A stretch of 64,000 nucleotides of DNA from Anaerolineae bacterium (GCA_030425205.1 JAUIAP010000030.1:1-64000); one strand, 5' to 3'. Positions 51,342 to 61,444 are shown, numbered from the stretch's first letter. Numbers and translations: made by a program. Notes: a model not told the origin generated them from the letters alone.

Positions 51342-52686
51342 CGTTCAAACCATGCGGGAGAACCCGCCTTTGCCGTCAGTTGACCGTCCCGCCACAACCC
51401 CATTTGCTCCAACCACTGCTCAAATTCGGGCAGTGGACGCAGTCCCAATAGCTGTCGCAACGTCGCGCCATCGTGGAAACTGGTCGTCTGATAGGCGAGC
51501 ATGACGTCATCCCCCATCGGCACACCCATAAAGAAGTTGCAGCCCGCTGTCGCAAGCAGCACGGCCAAATTTTCCAAGTCATTTTGTCCCGCACGGGCAT
51601 GATTTGTGTAACAAACATCGACCCCCATCGGTAGACCAGTCAGTTTGCCCATGAAGTGATCTTCGAGACCCGCGCGCGTGATTTGGGTGGCGTCATAGAG
51701 GTATTCAGGCCCGATAAAGCCAACAACTGAGTTCACCTGAAAGGGCCGGTAGCGTTTTGCCAATCCGTAGGCACGCGCTTCCAGCGTCAGTTGATCCCAA
51801 TTGTGGTGCGCATCGGCCGAAAGTGCCGAACCTTGCCCTGTCTCAAAATAGAGCAAATTTTCGCCCACTGCCCAGCCCTCTTTCTGCATCATTGCAGACG
51901 CCTCATCGAGCAGCCCAACCGAGATGCCAAAACTCGCATTGGCACGTTCCGTTCCCGCGATGCTCTGAAACAGTAAACCGACGGGCGCGCCCATTTTTAG
52001 GGCAGCTAGCTGCGTCGTCACGTGCGCCAAGACACAATTTTGCGTCGGGATTTGCCAGCGGTCGATAATGCCTTTGGTCATCTCCAGCAGTCGCGCCGTG
52101 CTGTCTAGCGAGTCGTCCACGGGATTGATTCCAATGACGCTATCCCCTGCCCCATAGCTCAACCCCTCGTAAATGCTGGCGCGAATGCCCGCCACGTCGT
52201 CTGTCGGATGGTTAGGCTGAAGGCGAATCGCCAGCCGCCCATGCTCGCCCATCGTGTTGACACAGCGACTGACGACGCGCATTTTTGCCGCTCCGGCAAT
52301 GAGATCAAGATTCGACATCAATTTCGTCACGGCCGCAATCATTTCGGGGGTTAAGCCATCGCGCAACTGGGCAATTTCTGCACTCGTCGCGGACAATACC
52401 CACTCTCGCAACTCCCCCACCGTCCAATCTTTCACGCGATCATAGGCGACTTGATCGACTCCCGCCTCAATTGCGCGCGTCACTTCGTCCAGCACAACGG
52501 GCTGTTCGCGCAATGCCCACAGCGGCACGTGCGCCAAGACGTGGCGCGCGGCGACTCGCTCAACCGCACTCTCCGCCGCCACACCCGCCAGTTCATCCCC
52601 GACTTAGGCTCGTTGGCCTTCCCCATCAACTCGCGCAAATCGCGGAAGTCATACTGCTTGCCGAATAGTTTTGTGCGTAGAATCAT
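51338..52686 (-). CDS. eutB: ethanolamine ammonia-lyase large subunit, with a one-base frameshift near the N-terminus
   Basis: The continuous frame 51338-52582 encodes EutB from residue 35 or so onward: LQPNHPTDDVAGIRASIYEG, NCVLAHVTTQ, NLLYFETGQGSALSA, FIGPEYLYDA and a near-canonical end. The true N-terminus, MILRTKLFGKQYDFRDLREL then MGKANEPKSG, lies upstream in another frame, starting at the ATG at 52686 with AAGGA as ribosome site. The frames meet at a GGGG run (52597-52600); one extra G would give KSGDELAGVAAESAVERVAA and a protein of about 449 residues, the usual length. Thus there is either a real deletion, a sequencing error in a homopolymer, or recoding. Confidence 0.9.
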
Positions 52687-52697
52687 GACATTCCTTG

Positions 52698-52750
52698 TGT
52701 TGCGTGGTGTGTATTGCGTATTGCGTATTGCGTGGTCACTACGCAATACG
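52698..52750. repeat. ATTGCGTATTGCG palindrome in the eutB upstream region
   Basis: Tandem GTATTGC units lead to CGTATTGCGT (52724-52733), paired with ACGCAATACG (52741-52750). It is of the same family as 23601-23648 and sits 12-64 bp before the eutB start, so it replaces or carries the promoter. Confidence 0.7.
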
Positions 52751-52812
52751 TGTTGCCAATTGTACTACGCAAGTCCCATATTCTTTTGTAATACCTCATG
52801 ATGGTTGTGTCG

Positions 52813-54777
52813 CTATGAAGAACCGACCAACTCGTTAAACGCCGCAATCTGTTCGACACTGCCCATGACGGCGACCATATCGCCAACGGTAAAGCGATAA
52901 ATGCGCTCGGGGTTTGTGATCAGCTTCCCATCGGTCAGCAGAATGGCAACAATTGATGCACCCGTTTTGGCGCGAATTTCGGCCGATTCAATCGTCTGTC
53001 CAATGAGCGGACTATCGGCCGAAAGTGCCATCCAATTGACGGGCAGCAAACGCGCCGCATGTTGCAACTGCGCGACCGCCTGATAGCTGCCATGTTTATC
53101 GTAAAGCGGCGCGTACAGCAGTTGTCGAATCGAATCGGCAAACTGTTGAATCTCCGTGGCTGGCATATCAAAATGCAACAATGCTTGGCGCGTCATTTCT
53201 AAACTCGCCTCGAACTCAGGCTGCACCGTCTCGTAGATGTCGTGCGTCGCCAATGCCCGGATCTCTTCGACGCTATTGGCGCGCGCCACGATGTGAACGT
53301 CCGAATTCAGACCGCGTACCTGCGTCGCAATCGTCCGCGTCACTTGAGTCGTCGGCGTTGTCACCAAAACCAGACGGGCATCTTGCACCTGTGCCGCCTC
53401 CAACACCACCGCTTGAGTAGGGTCGCCGTAGATCACGGGCAGTCCCGCCTCTTTCGCTGCCTCAACTCGTCGATAATCCAACTCGATTAGCACAAACTCA
53501 AAATTTAACCGCTTCAAAAGGCGCGCCACGTATTGTCCAACTTGGTCGCCGCCCGCAATCACGATATGCCCTTGCAAGCCAGATTCAGGCAGATTGATCG
53601 TCTGCACAGGCTCACGCTTGCGACGACGTTGCTGGATGGCGTACAGGCGGGGCGACAGGCCAGAGATAAACGGGGTGATCAACATCGTCATCACCGCCAC
53701 CGTCAAGCCATACGCATACAAAGTGTCGTCAATCGAATTGGTGGCGACGCCCACTCGCGCCAGCACAAATGAGAACTCGCTCGCCTGAAACAGCGTTAAT
53801 GCGGCTGCCAGCGGCACGATGTTGCGATAGCCGAACGCATACGTGATCGCGCCAAAGATTAGCCCCTTGCCCAAGCTGACCAGCACCACCAGCAAGAGCA
53901 GCGTCGGCCAATTTTGAAAGATAAAATTAGGGTCGATCAACATGCCGACCGAGACAAAAAATAGTAGTCCGAAAATGTCGCGCAGGGGGATGACATCGCT
54001 CAACGCCTGATAGCCGTAGTCTGATTCGCTCAGCACGATGCCAGCGATAAATGCGCCAAAGGCAAACGAGAGACCAAACAGGTAGGTGACGTAGCCGACA
54101 CCCAACCCAATTGCCGTGATCGCCACTAAGAACAGTTCGCGCGAGTTCCACTTGGCGATCATGGCGAGTAGCTGCGGCAATAGGCGCGTTCCCAATCCCA
54201 CCATCAAGACGAGAAAAATCGCCGCCTTGACCGCCGCTACGCCCAAGACAGACAGTCCTGCGCCCGGTTTGTTTAACTCTGGCAAAATGATCATCAGCGG
54301 CACGACGGCGAGATCCTGCATAATGGTCATGCCGATAATCACGCGGCTGGAGAGCGTTCCCATACGCCCCTGACTCATCAGCGTTTTGACAATCACCATC
54401 GAGCTGGATACGACGATCATGCCGCCAAACCAGATAGAAGCGAACCAATCCCAGCCGACTAATCGGCCGATTCCATACCCCAGCCCCAACGTCAATACGA
54501 CCTGCAACGGCGCACCGATCAGGGCCACATGGCGCACAGGTTGTAACTCTTTGAATGAAAATTCTAGCCCAATCGCAAACAGCAGCAGCGCAACCCCAAT
54601 TTCAGCCAGTAGTTCGATGTCCCGCACGCCCGAAACGGTCGGCCCAAGCGTGAAGGGACCAACCATAATGCCAGCTAAAATGTAGCCGAGCAAAAGCGGC
54701 TGTTTTAATCGTTGGGCAATCAGCCCTCCGACCAACCCAGCGACAACAATAATGGCGATATCTGCGGCTATACCCAT
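52813..54777 (-). CDS. CPA2 monovalent cation:proton antiporter with TrkA-N and TrkA-C (KefB/YbaL-like)
   Basis: The 654-residue protein has about 12 membrane helices (1-395), with the CPA2 motif LFAIGLEFSFKEL and ALTLFQASEFSFVLARVG. A TrkA-N (RCK) domain follows (about 415-530) with the nucleotide motif IVIAGGDQVGQYVARLL and the acidic strand end LIELDYRR. A TrkA-C domain lies at about 570-650. It is predicted to export K+ or Na+ for protons under control of NAD(H) or a cyclic dinucleotide. It is separated from the next antiporter operon by a 253-bp gap with a repeat. Confidence 0.92.
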   Translation of the reverse strand: MGIAADIAIIVVAGLVGGLIAQRLKQPLLLGYILAGIMVGPFTLGPTVSGVRDIELLAEIGVALLLFAIGLEFSFKELQPVRHVALIGAPLQVVLTLGLGYGIGRLVGWDWFASIWFGGMIVVSSSMVIVKTLMSQGRMGTLSSRVIIGMTIMQDLAVVPLMIILPELNKPGAGLSVLGVAAVKAAIFLVLMVGLGTRLLPQLLAMIAKWNSRELFLVAITAIGLGVGYVTYLFGLSFAFGAFIAGIVLSESDYGYQALSDVIPLRDIFGLLFFVSVGMLIDPNFIFQNWPTLLLLVVLVSLGKGLIFGAITYAFGYRNIVPLAAALTLFQASEFSFVLARVGVATNSIDDTLYAYGLTVAVMTMLITPFISGLSPRLYAIQQRRRKREPVQTINLPESGLQGHIVIAGGDQVGQYVARLLKRLNFEFVLIELDYRRVEAAKEAGLPVIYGDPTQAVVLEAAQVQDARLVLVTTPTTQVTRTIATQVRGLNSDVHIVARANSVEEIRALATHDIYETVQPEFEASLEMTRQALLHFDMPATEIQQFADSIRQLLYAPLYDKHGSYQAVAQLQHAARLLPVNWMALSADSPLIGQTIESAEIRAKTGASIVAILLTDGKLITNPERIYRFTVGDMVAVMGSVEQIAAFNELVGSS

Positions 54778-54808
54778 AGAGTTTGGAGGGGAAGTTTGTT
54801 ACTAAATC

Positions 54809-55006
54809 GTTCGTGTCTTTAAGTTGTTGTCGCCTTATACCAATCGTGCCCTGAAAAACCAAGTTTCTGGCAGAAACCCGGCTCTTGGGGCTCGAATATC
54901 TGTCACTTGTTCTCAGAATTGATAATGGTGCATGGTGCGTATCCAGTCCAGGCACCACGTATTACGCACCACTCTTACATTGTAGCGAAAACTTCGTGAC
55001 ACCAAC
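54809..55006. mobile_element. 198-bp MITE-like copy
   Basis: GTTCGTGTC (54809-54817) and GACACCAAC (54998-55006) are near-perfect terminal inverted repeats (8 of 9) and match the inner pair of 29434-29592; both start GTTCGTGTCTTTA and end with CTTCGTGACAC. The middle holds GGTGCGTATCCAGTCCAGGCACCACG. No ORF. Confidence 0.6.
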
Positions 55007-55030
55007 CTAAATCTATTCTTTGAGGTTGAC

Positions 55031-55960
55031 TCAAAAAATGCCAAAATCGGCAACCCAGCGCACCAAATTGACGGCGATGAGGAGGCCACCTTCGAGCCGC
55101 GAGAGCCGCCAGCCTGTGCGCATCATCAACACGACCGCCATCACCAATGCGGAAAGCAGCAAGAGGCTGCCAAATGCGGCTGATTCAACGGCGAGTGGGG
55201 AGATCATGGCCGCCAATCCTAAAACGCCGAGCAGGTTGAACAGGTCGGAGCCGATTAGATTACCGATAGAGATACCATGTTTGCCACGCAATACGCCCAT
55301 CAGAGAGGTTGCGAGTTCGGGGGCGGATGTGCCAGCCGCAACGATGGTTACGCCGATCACCCATTCACTCAATCCAAAATGGCGGGCGATGGTTGAGGCA
55401 GACTCAACGAGAAAGTGACCGCTGGTGACGATCAGAACAATGCCGCCTATGATCATGGGGATGTCGAGCCAGCGGAAGTCACCATCGGGCAACTCTTCGG
55501 CCGAATCGCCCCCATCTCGACGAATAATCAGGTAACCAACATAGCCAATCAACACACTAAAGAGCAGCATGCCCTCTAATGCGGTAAGCCGCAAATCACG
55601 CAGCAGGAAGAGCAGGAGCAACGTCGTAGCAATGAGCATTCCGCCGTCGCGTTGCACGAGTTTACGTGAGGTGGGAATGCCTGCGATGAGCGCGACACCG
55701 CCAAGAATAAAGCCTAAGTTGAAGATATTTGAGCCGACCACGTTACCGACGGAAATATCGGCCGATCCCGCCAACGCCGCCGCAACTGTAACCGCGAACT
55801 CAGGCGCAGACGTGCCGATGGCGACAATCGTCAGCCCAATCACCAGCTCAGACATACCAACTTTCCGCGCAATGCGCGCGGCCGAATCGACGATCCAAGA
55901 GCCACCGACCCATAGACCGACGATACAAACAATGACAATAATTGTGTCAATCCACATCAT
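55031..55960 (-). CDS. CaCA-family calcium/sodium:proton antiporter (YrbG-like)
   Basis: The 309-residue protein is a membrane protein with two alpha-repeats of the family: IGTSAPEFAVTVAAALAG with GSNIFNLGFILG, and AGTSAPELATSLMGVLRG with GSDLFNLLGVLG. The GTSxPE and GSNxFN motifs line the cation site. It exchanges Ca2+ (or Na+) for Na+/H+. It starts 13 bp after the dead S2P gene and appears to share its transcript. Confidence 0.95.
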   Translation of the reverse strand: MMWIDTIIVIVCIVGLWVGGSWIVDSAARIARKVGMSELVIGLTIVAIGTSAPEFAVTVAAALAGSADISVGNVVGSNIFNLGFILGGVALIAGIPTSRKLVQRDGGMLIATTLLLLFLLRDLRLTALEGMLLFSVLIGYVGYLIIRRDGGDSAEELPDGDFRWLDIPMIIGGIVLIVTSGHFLVESASTIARHFGLSEWVIGVTIVAAGTSAPELATSLMGVLRGKHGISIGNLIGSDLFNLLGVLGLAAMISPLAVESAAFGSLLLLSALVMAVVLMMRTGWRLSRLEGGLLIAVNLVRWVADFGIF

Positions 55961-55972
55961 TCATCTAAATCC

Positions 55973-56707
55973 TTAACTATTCACAACAGAAGGATCGGCC
56001 GATTTGCTGCCAATGGGTTGGAGAATCGGCCGATCAAACTCAACCGCCTCGCGATATTCACCCATGCGTTCGGCCGCTTCCACAACGTGCGATAGCATCA
56101 GCGCCACCGCAAACCACAAACCAAATGCCCACCAATCAATTGCCATTGCCAACACCGACGCAACCGCAAATATACTCAGTGCCAGCGAATTGAGGCTGTT
56201 CATTACGTGCTGCGTCTTCTTCGCGGGCATAAAGCGACTAAGAATCGCATGCAACAGGTTATCGTGCTGAGGCGACACGCGCAACAGCAGCGTATAGAGT
56301 GCGAGACCCGCATTGTACAGCGCGACAATTTCCATTTCGATCCCGAGCGCACCCATCGGTAAATGAGACCACAACCAGCCAAAAATTACCGTCAGCACAA
56401 TATAGACACTTAATTCGGCCGATGCAATCGTAGCCTGCTGGCGCAACGTACTAAGCTGTTCTCGTCGGGTAACCGCACCAACTGGAAACAGTAACACTGC
56501 GCTCCACTCTACGCCAACCCGTCGTGCTGTATAGAGACGTACCAGCGTCCCCAGCAAGATCGAGCCAAACACAAGCAGGGCAGCAACGATCGCCTCAACG
56601 AATGGTTCGATCTCTAATAGTACGAGCGTGCCGACTGCCAGCGCACTCAACCATAACCAACTGTGGTGAAGAAAAATTTTTGTCTGAAATGCGGTTCCGA
56701 TTTTCAT
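55973..56707 (-). CDS. inactive site-2 protease (M50B) homologue
   Basis: The 244-residue membrane protein follows the site-2 protease plan. It opens with FLHHSWLWLSALAVG; the expected HExxH helix reads GTLVRLYTARRVGVEWSAVL (residues 53-72), then LFPVGAVTR; the second motif, NPxxDGG in active members, reads PQHDNLLHAILSRFMPA. All expected zinc ligands (two His and Asp) and the Glu are replaced, so the protein should not cleave peptides. It is tightly placed between a CPA2 and a CaCA antiporter gene, with 14 and 13-bp gaps, which suggests an accessory membrane role. The family call is by pattern and needs a profile search. Confidence 0.6.
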   Translation of the reverse strand: MKIGTAFQTKIFLHHSWLWLSALAVGTLVLLEIEPFVEAIVAALLVFGSILLGTLVRLYTARRVGVEWSAVLLFPVGAVTRREQLSTLRQQATIASAELSVYIVLTVIFGWLWSHLPMGALGIEMEIVALYNAGLALYTLLLRVSPQHDNLLHAILSRFMPAKKTQHVMNSLNSLALSIFAVASVLAMAIDWWAFGLWFAVALMLSHVVEAAERMGEYREAVEFDRPILQPIGSKSADPSVVNS

Positions 56708-56720
56708 GGGATTCTCCTGT

Positions 56721-58634
56721 CTAAAAACCTAGCTTCATAGTAGCATCACTCAGGCTTGGCTCGCGCCCGACCAGCGTGACTTCATCACCCTGTTCAAGGC
56801 GTGTATAGCCGTTAGGCAATATGACGGTGCCATTGCGCGTTACGTCGAGAAAGAGGACATCACTGGGCAATCGCAGATCGCGCAGCAGTTGCCCCGCAAT
56901 ATCGGGATTGCTGACCGAGACCTGTACAAGTTCACGTCCCGAATCCTGATGCAACAGTATGGCGGCCGATTGCGGCGCACGCACCGTCTGTTCGAGCAAA
57001 TTAACCATCGCAGAGGTCGGATCAATGACAAGTGCGCCAAACTCGCCCATCTCCTTTTGGCGGCTGAGGTCATTCGGCCGAACCACCAGCCGACCCACGC
57101 CCATCCGGTAGGCCAAGATGAGTGCAGCCTGATTCGCATCGTCATCCTCCAGCAGCGTCACGAGCGCATCGGTGCTGTTCGTCAGCAATCCAGACAGCGC
57201 GCTTTCACTCACGGCAGCGATGTGGTGGACGGCAAAATCACTCTCTTGGAAACGCGCGACATGATCGCGGTCTGTATCCGCCAGCATGACCTGCCAGCCT
57301 GTGCGTTGCAGCGACCGCGCCAACTCAAGCGATTGTGCTTCTACGCCGAGAATGAGCACGTCGCGCGTTCGGTCGGTCGCACGTTTTGTTGGCAAATTCG
57401 CCTCACCAACGCGCACCAATGCCTCCTTCAAGAACAATGGCCCGAAAATTTCATTCAACACGACAACGGAGATCACCATCGTCGCAAATGCATCACCTAA
57501 TGCGGGAAACTCTACGGCAACCTCACGCGCCAAACCGAGCGCGATGCCCGCTTGCGTGATCAGTGCCAGCCCTGCATAACGAGTAAAGCGCGTTGGCTCC
57601 CCCGCCATGCGACTGCCCAAAAATGCGCCCACATTGATGCCGAAAAAGCGAATGGCGAAAAGTGCAAGCGCAACAGGTAAGGTTGCCGTCAAGATGTCGA
57701 GCTTTAAGCCTACACCCGTCAAGGTGAAAAAGGCGACGTAGATAGGGGGCGCGACATCGTGTAACAGTTCTTCAAATAGATTACGCTGATCGGTGAAATT
57801 TGTGATGTAAAAACCCGCGATCAGCGCGACGAGCAGCGGCTCGGCATGCAGTTCGAAAAGTGCGCCTGTTGTAAGTTTTGTCAGATAGTGTGACCCTGCA
57901 AAAATGGTATAGCCCAGCACAAGTACGCCAGCGATTTTGACCAACCTGTGATATGGGGCGGCCAGCAGCGCGTGCAAAATGTAGCCAGATGCAATCCCCG
58001 CCGCGACCGCCAATCCGAGATCGGCGATTAGGAGAAAGGCAAACGTCAAGTTGAAGCCGATCCCAGTCAGCAGTGCCGACGCAATCGCCACGGCAACGGC
58101 AAACAAAATCACGATCAGCACATCCATCGAGACGGTGACACCGAGCAACGTGCGGGTGAAATCTCCCTTCGCCTTAACTTCTTTAATAACGGCAATTGTC
58201 GAGGGAGGTGAGAGTGCAAGCAAGATCGTGCCGCCCAACAGGGCAACCGCGACGCGCTCCATCGTTGACATGCCGGCCGCAAACGAGATGTAATTTGTCA
58301 GAAGGAACAGCGCGACCGCTCCCAATGGGAGGGCGACCAAAATCACAAGACCGACGATCCAGCTAATGCTGCGTACACGGGGGCGAATCTCCTTCAAATA
58401 GAGTTCGCTGCCCGCGACGAGCGCAATCACGCTGAGCGATATTTCGTCGATAAAGCGCAAATCAGTCGCCGCAGATTTGGGCAACAGGTCGAGCACAAAT
58501 GGCCCCGCGACGACACCGGCAAGCAGATAGCCCGTGATGTATGGCAATCCAACGGCCGAAAACCACTGCCCAATCTTTTTGGCGGCAATGGCAACGAGGA
58601 AAAAGCTGAGAGTCAGGAATAAGAGGTTTTGCAT
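56721..58634 (-). CDS. second CPA2 cation:proton antiporter with TrkA domains
   Basis: The 637-residue protein has about 12 helices (1-395), with a pore-region LLLALSPPSTIAVIKEVKAK and the conserved acidic VALIAGFYITNFTDQR. A TrkA-N domain follows (about 405-525, DVLILGVEAQSLELARSL; the usual GxGxxG is altered to GVEAQS). A TrkA-C tail lies at about 545-635 (VSVSNPDIAGQLLRDLRLPS). It is predicted to be a K+/H+ or Na+/H+ antiporter. It heads the minus-strand operon antiporter, dead S2P, CaCA. Confidence 0.9.
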   Translation of the reverse strand: MQNLLFLTLSFFLVAIAAKKIGQWFSAVGLPYITGYLLAGVVAGPFVLDLLPKSAATDLRFIDEISLSVIALVAGSELYLKEIRPRVRSISWIVGLVILVALPLGAVALFLLTNYISFAAGMSTMERVAVALLGGTILLALSPPSTIAVIKEVKAKGDFTRTLLGVTVSMDVLIVILFAVAVAIASALLTGIGFNLTFAFLLIADLGLAVAAGIASGYILHALLAAPYHRLVKIAGVLVLGYTIFAGSHYLTKLTTGALFELHAEPLLVALIAGFYITNFTDQRNLFEELLHDVAPPIYVAFFTLTGVGLKLDILTATLPVALALFAIRFFGINVGAFLGSRMAGEPTRFTRYAGLALITQAGIALGLAREVAVEFPALGDAFATMVISVVVLNEIFGPLFLKEALVRVGEANLPTKRATDRTRDVLILGVEAQSLELARSLQRTGWQVMLADTDRDHVARFQESDFAVHHIAAVSESALSGLLTNSTDALVTLLEDDDANQAALILAYRMGVGRLVVRPNDLSRQKEMGEFGALVIDPTSAMVNLLEQTVRAPQSAAILLHQDSGRELVQVSVSNPDIAGQLLRDLRLPSDVLFLDVTRNGTVILPNGYTRLEQGDEVTLVGREPSLSDATMKLGF

Positions 58635-58789
58635 AGGTGGTAATGATAGTCAATGGGCGCGGCCAACACGCAGGGCCAACGCGCTAAAGTTGACATGGTA
58701 TGTTGCGCGTTGTGAATAGGCCATCTGGCTTATTGCGCATAAGCCATCGACTCATCGACAGCAATGCAGAAGTTAGCTATCTTTGGGGT

Positions 58790-59431
58790 ATGAGTGAAAC
58801 AATAACTGTTGTATTAGTGGATGATCATGATTTGGTGCGGACGGGCACGCGCCAATATCTCGAACGAGCGCAGCGCATCACGGTCGTGGGTGAGGCGAAT
58901 GATGGACTGGTGGCGCAAGGGGTGATTCGTGATTTACAGCCACAGGTCGTTTTGGTGGACATCAAAATGCCCAATCAAGGGGGCATCGAGTTGACGCGCT
59001 GGGTGCGTGCCAATGCGCCAGAGACAAAGGTGATCGTGCTATCGGCGTATGATGACGACCCGTATATCATGGCGGCATTGGAGGCGGGGGCGAATGGGTA
59101 TGTCTTAAAGAATACGTCGCCGCTCAAGTTGATTGGCGCGGTGGAGACGGTGGCGGCGGGTGGCTCTGCGCTTGATCCTGCGATTACGACGAAGGTGATG
59201 GGATTGCTGACGGGCAATCGGGGACCGGTTTCGGCCGAACTTTCCGACCGTGAAATCGAAGTGCTGGAACTCACTGCCAGAGGGTTGACCAATAAGGCGA
59301 TTGGCCAAGAGCTCCACATCAGCAACCGCACCGTGCAGGGGCATCTGCGCAAAATTTTTAGCAAACTCGATGTCAACAGCCGCACAGAGGCAGTCACAAA
59401 AGCGATTGCATTGGGGTTGATGCAGCCATGA
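58790..59431 (+). CDS. NarL/FixJ-family response regulator
   Basis: The 213-residue protein starts at the ATG at 58790. Its receiver domain carries the acidic pair VDDHD and the phospho-acceptor D57 (VVLVDIKMPN). A LuxR-type helix-turn-helix follows (about 145-210): LSDREIEVLELTARGLTNKA and NRTVQGHLRKIFSKLDVNSR. Its stop overlaps the start of the kinase gene by four bases (ATGA), so they form a two-component pair. Targets unknown; the next genes encode PP2C phosphatases. Confidence 0.95.
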   Translation: MSETITVVLVDDHDLVRTGTRQYLERAQRITVVGEANDGLVAQGVIRDLQPQVVLVDIKMPNQGGIELTRWVRANAPETKVIVLSAYDDDPYIMAALEAGANGYVLKNTSPLKLIGAVETVAAGGSALDPAITTKVMGLLTGNRGPVSAELSDREIEVLELTARGLTNKAIGQELHISNRTVQGHLRKIFSKLDVNSRTEAVTKAIALGLMQP

Positions 59432-60351
59432 CAAACAACAAGGCACGGCTCGAACTGTTTTTCATCTTTGTGGTTGCGCTCGTCTTTGCCATCTTAGAGC
59501 TGTACATCGATTCGTTTGAGCGATTTGTGCGTTGGGCGGCGAATAATGAGTCACTGCTGGTCACAGAGGTCCTGACGCTGGCGGTTGTGCTTTCGATTGG
59601 GTTGTCGGTCTATGCGTGGCGCAGATGGCGCGAGGTGATTCGCCTAGAGGCGGACAAACGTTCGTTGCAACGCTCTGTCTCGCTTGAACAGGACGCGACG
59701 CAGCTGATGCGCTCTTATGCGGATGCGGTCACTCGTGGGCAAGAGACGGAGCGGCGACGGCTGGCACTAGAGCTACATGATGACACCATTCAGCGGCTGA
59801 TTGTGTTGAATCAGCGGGTTGAGCTGGCGGCGTTTGATCATGCAGATTCAGCCGCAGCGGATGATCTACTGCAAATGCAAACGCTGATCGTGGAGATGAT
59901 CGCCCATCTGCGCGACTTTGTACAGGCGTTGCGGCCGACCTATCTCGATGAATTAGGGCTATCGGCCGCACTGCGCACGCTGATCAAAAAGACCCGCGAG
60001 CGGAGTGACATTCTGCTCGAATTTGAGCAGTTGGGGGATGAAAAGCAACTTGATGAAACAGTGAAGCTGACGCTCTATCGGATCGTGCAATCGGGAGTCA
60101 ACAACATCATCCAACATGCAGCGGCGAGTGGCGGTCGGGTGGTGGTTGATTTTCGGCCGAAAAATACCCTCCTCCTAACGATTGAAGACGATGGCTGTGG
60201 CTTCTTCGCACTTGACGAACAGCAGTTGGTCAAAGAAGGCCATTTTGGTCTGATTGGTATGCGCGAACGCGCCGAGCTGATCGACGCGACCTACCATTTA
60301 CACGCCATCCCTGACCAAGGGGTTCGCATTACGGTAAGCGTGCCGCTGTGA
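59428..60351 (+). CDS. NarL-type (HisKA_3) sensor histidine kinase
   Basis: The 307-residue protein has two N-terminal membrane helices (about 10-27 and 45-68) with a short loop. A coiled coil leads to a HisKA_3 domain with the phospho-acceptor H117 in RRRLALELHDDTIQRL. A HATPase_c domain follows (ESGVNNIIQHA-like SGVNNIIQHA, then EDDGCGFF and GLIGMRERAELI). It probably phosphorylates the response regulator encoded in overlap upstream. The sensor is tiny, so the signal is likely in the membrane or cytosol. Confidence 0.94.
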   Translation: MTNNKARLELFFIFVVALVFAILELYIDSFERFVRWAANNESLLVTEVLTLAVVLSIGLSVYAWRRWREVIRLEADKRSLQRSVSLEQDATQLMRSYADAVTRGQETERRRLALELHDDTIQRLIVLNQRVELAAFDHADSAAADDLLQMQTLIVEMIAHLRDFVQALRPTYLDELGLSAALRTLIKKTRERSDILLEFEQLGDEKQLDETVKLTLYRIVQSGVNNIIQHAAASGGRVVVDFRPKNTLLLTIEDDGCGFFALDEQQLVKEGHFGLIGMRERAELIDATYHLHAIPDQGVRITVSVPL

Positions 60352-60412
60352 CAACTGGATTGTAAATGGATGTAATGGCACCTGTAAGCAATTTGTGGTT
60401 TGATCGCCCCAT

Positions 60413-61162
60413 ATGATGATGCAGTATGACATCTGGGGTCACACCGATCGCGGGCGACGACGACGTGAAAATCAAGACGCGATTCTATTCTCGACGCTGG
60501 GTGAGGGGGAGCTGCCGAAAGTTGGCATTTCGGCCGAAAAACTGCACACGCACGGACATCTGCTGGCCGTCGCGGATGGGGTTGGCGGCGTGCGTGGTGG
60601 TCGGGAGGCGAGTGAACTGCTGATCAATGCATTGGCACAAACTTACTATCGCGTAGCGGGCAGTTCCGCCGCCGATCGTCTCGAAGCGGCCATCATTCAG
60701 GCCAACGCCATTGCTGTCGAGCAAAACCGCCACGAAAATGCGTCATCGACGCTCGTTGCGGCGGCCGTACATGGCGGCAGGCTCTACATCGCACACGTGG
60801 GCGACAGCCGTGCCTATCTCATCCGACATGGACAGGTGCAACAGTTGACAGAAGACCATGCGCTTGGCAATCGGCTGACACGTTATCTCGTTTCGACCAA
60901 TGACTTTCCCCCCACGATGCACCCCGCTATCAAGCTAGAGGCTGGCGATCGCATTTTATTGTGTTCTGATGGGCTTTTTCGGCCGATTAAAGACCAGTCC
61001 GACTTCCTCGACATTTTGCAAACCTATCGTGCCGAAGAAGCGACCTATCGCCTGATCGGTCTTGCCAATGCGGGGGGTGGCCATGATAACATTTCTGTTG
61101 TGCTTGCCTATGTCGATGCGTCTTTGGGCAAACGACGACGAGGCAAATGGGAAAGTCTCTAG
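60413..61162 (+). CDS. PP2C-family serine/threonine phosphatase
   Basis: The 249-residue protein fits bacterial PP2C (PPM/Stp1): RGRRRRENQDAILFS (metal-binding Asp), VADGVGGVRGGREAS, AHVGDSRAYLIRHGQ, LLCSDGLFR and GGHDNISVVLAY. All metal ligands are seen. It dephosphorylates Ser/Thr-phosphoproteins; no Ser/Thr kinase gene is in the window. It is a paralogue of the next gene, 61445-62203. Confidence 0.93.
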   Translation: MMMQYDIWGHTDRGRRRRENQDAILFSTLGEGELPKVGISAEKLHTHGHLLAVADGVGGVRGGREASELLINALAQTYYRVAGSSAADRLEAAIIQANAIAVEQNRHENASSTLVAAAVHGGRLYIAHVGDSRAYLIRHGQVQQLTEDHALGNRLTRYLVSTNDFPPTMHPAIKLEAGDRILLCSDGLFRPIKDQSDFLDILQTYRAEEATYRLIGLANAGGGHDNISVVLAYVDASLGKRRRGKWESL

Positions 61163-61444
61163 GGTTTATTCGCTCCTATCGCTAGCAATCTCCCCCCTTC
61201 TGACAAATGTACCCCGCTAAATAAAGCGTTAACAAGATCAAGCGTAAGTTTTTTATGGTTAAATGGAAAATGATTGTATCCATGCAATCATCATTGTGAT
61301 ACGCACAAATCGTAATCAAAATATGGTTCTTTGAGATTAGAAGTGGCAGGTCGTAATTTGGGTATATGCTAAACATATTACGCTGCGGCAATCACTCAAA
61401 CGACCAAAGATCAATTAGATCATTCGTTATGGGACGACATTATT

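Noticed and set aside
52480..52746. Separate 88-residue minus-strand ORF upstream of eutB
   Set aside because: Its first part after the internal Met is the conserved EutB N-terminus and the rest is out of frame, so it is the front piece of a frameshifted eutB and not a gene of its own.
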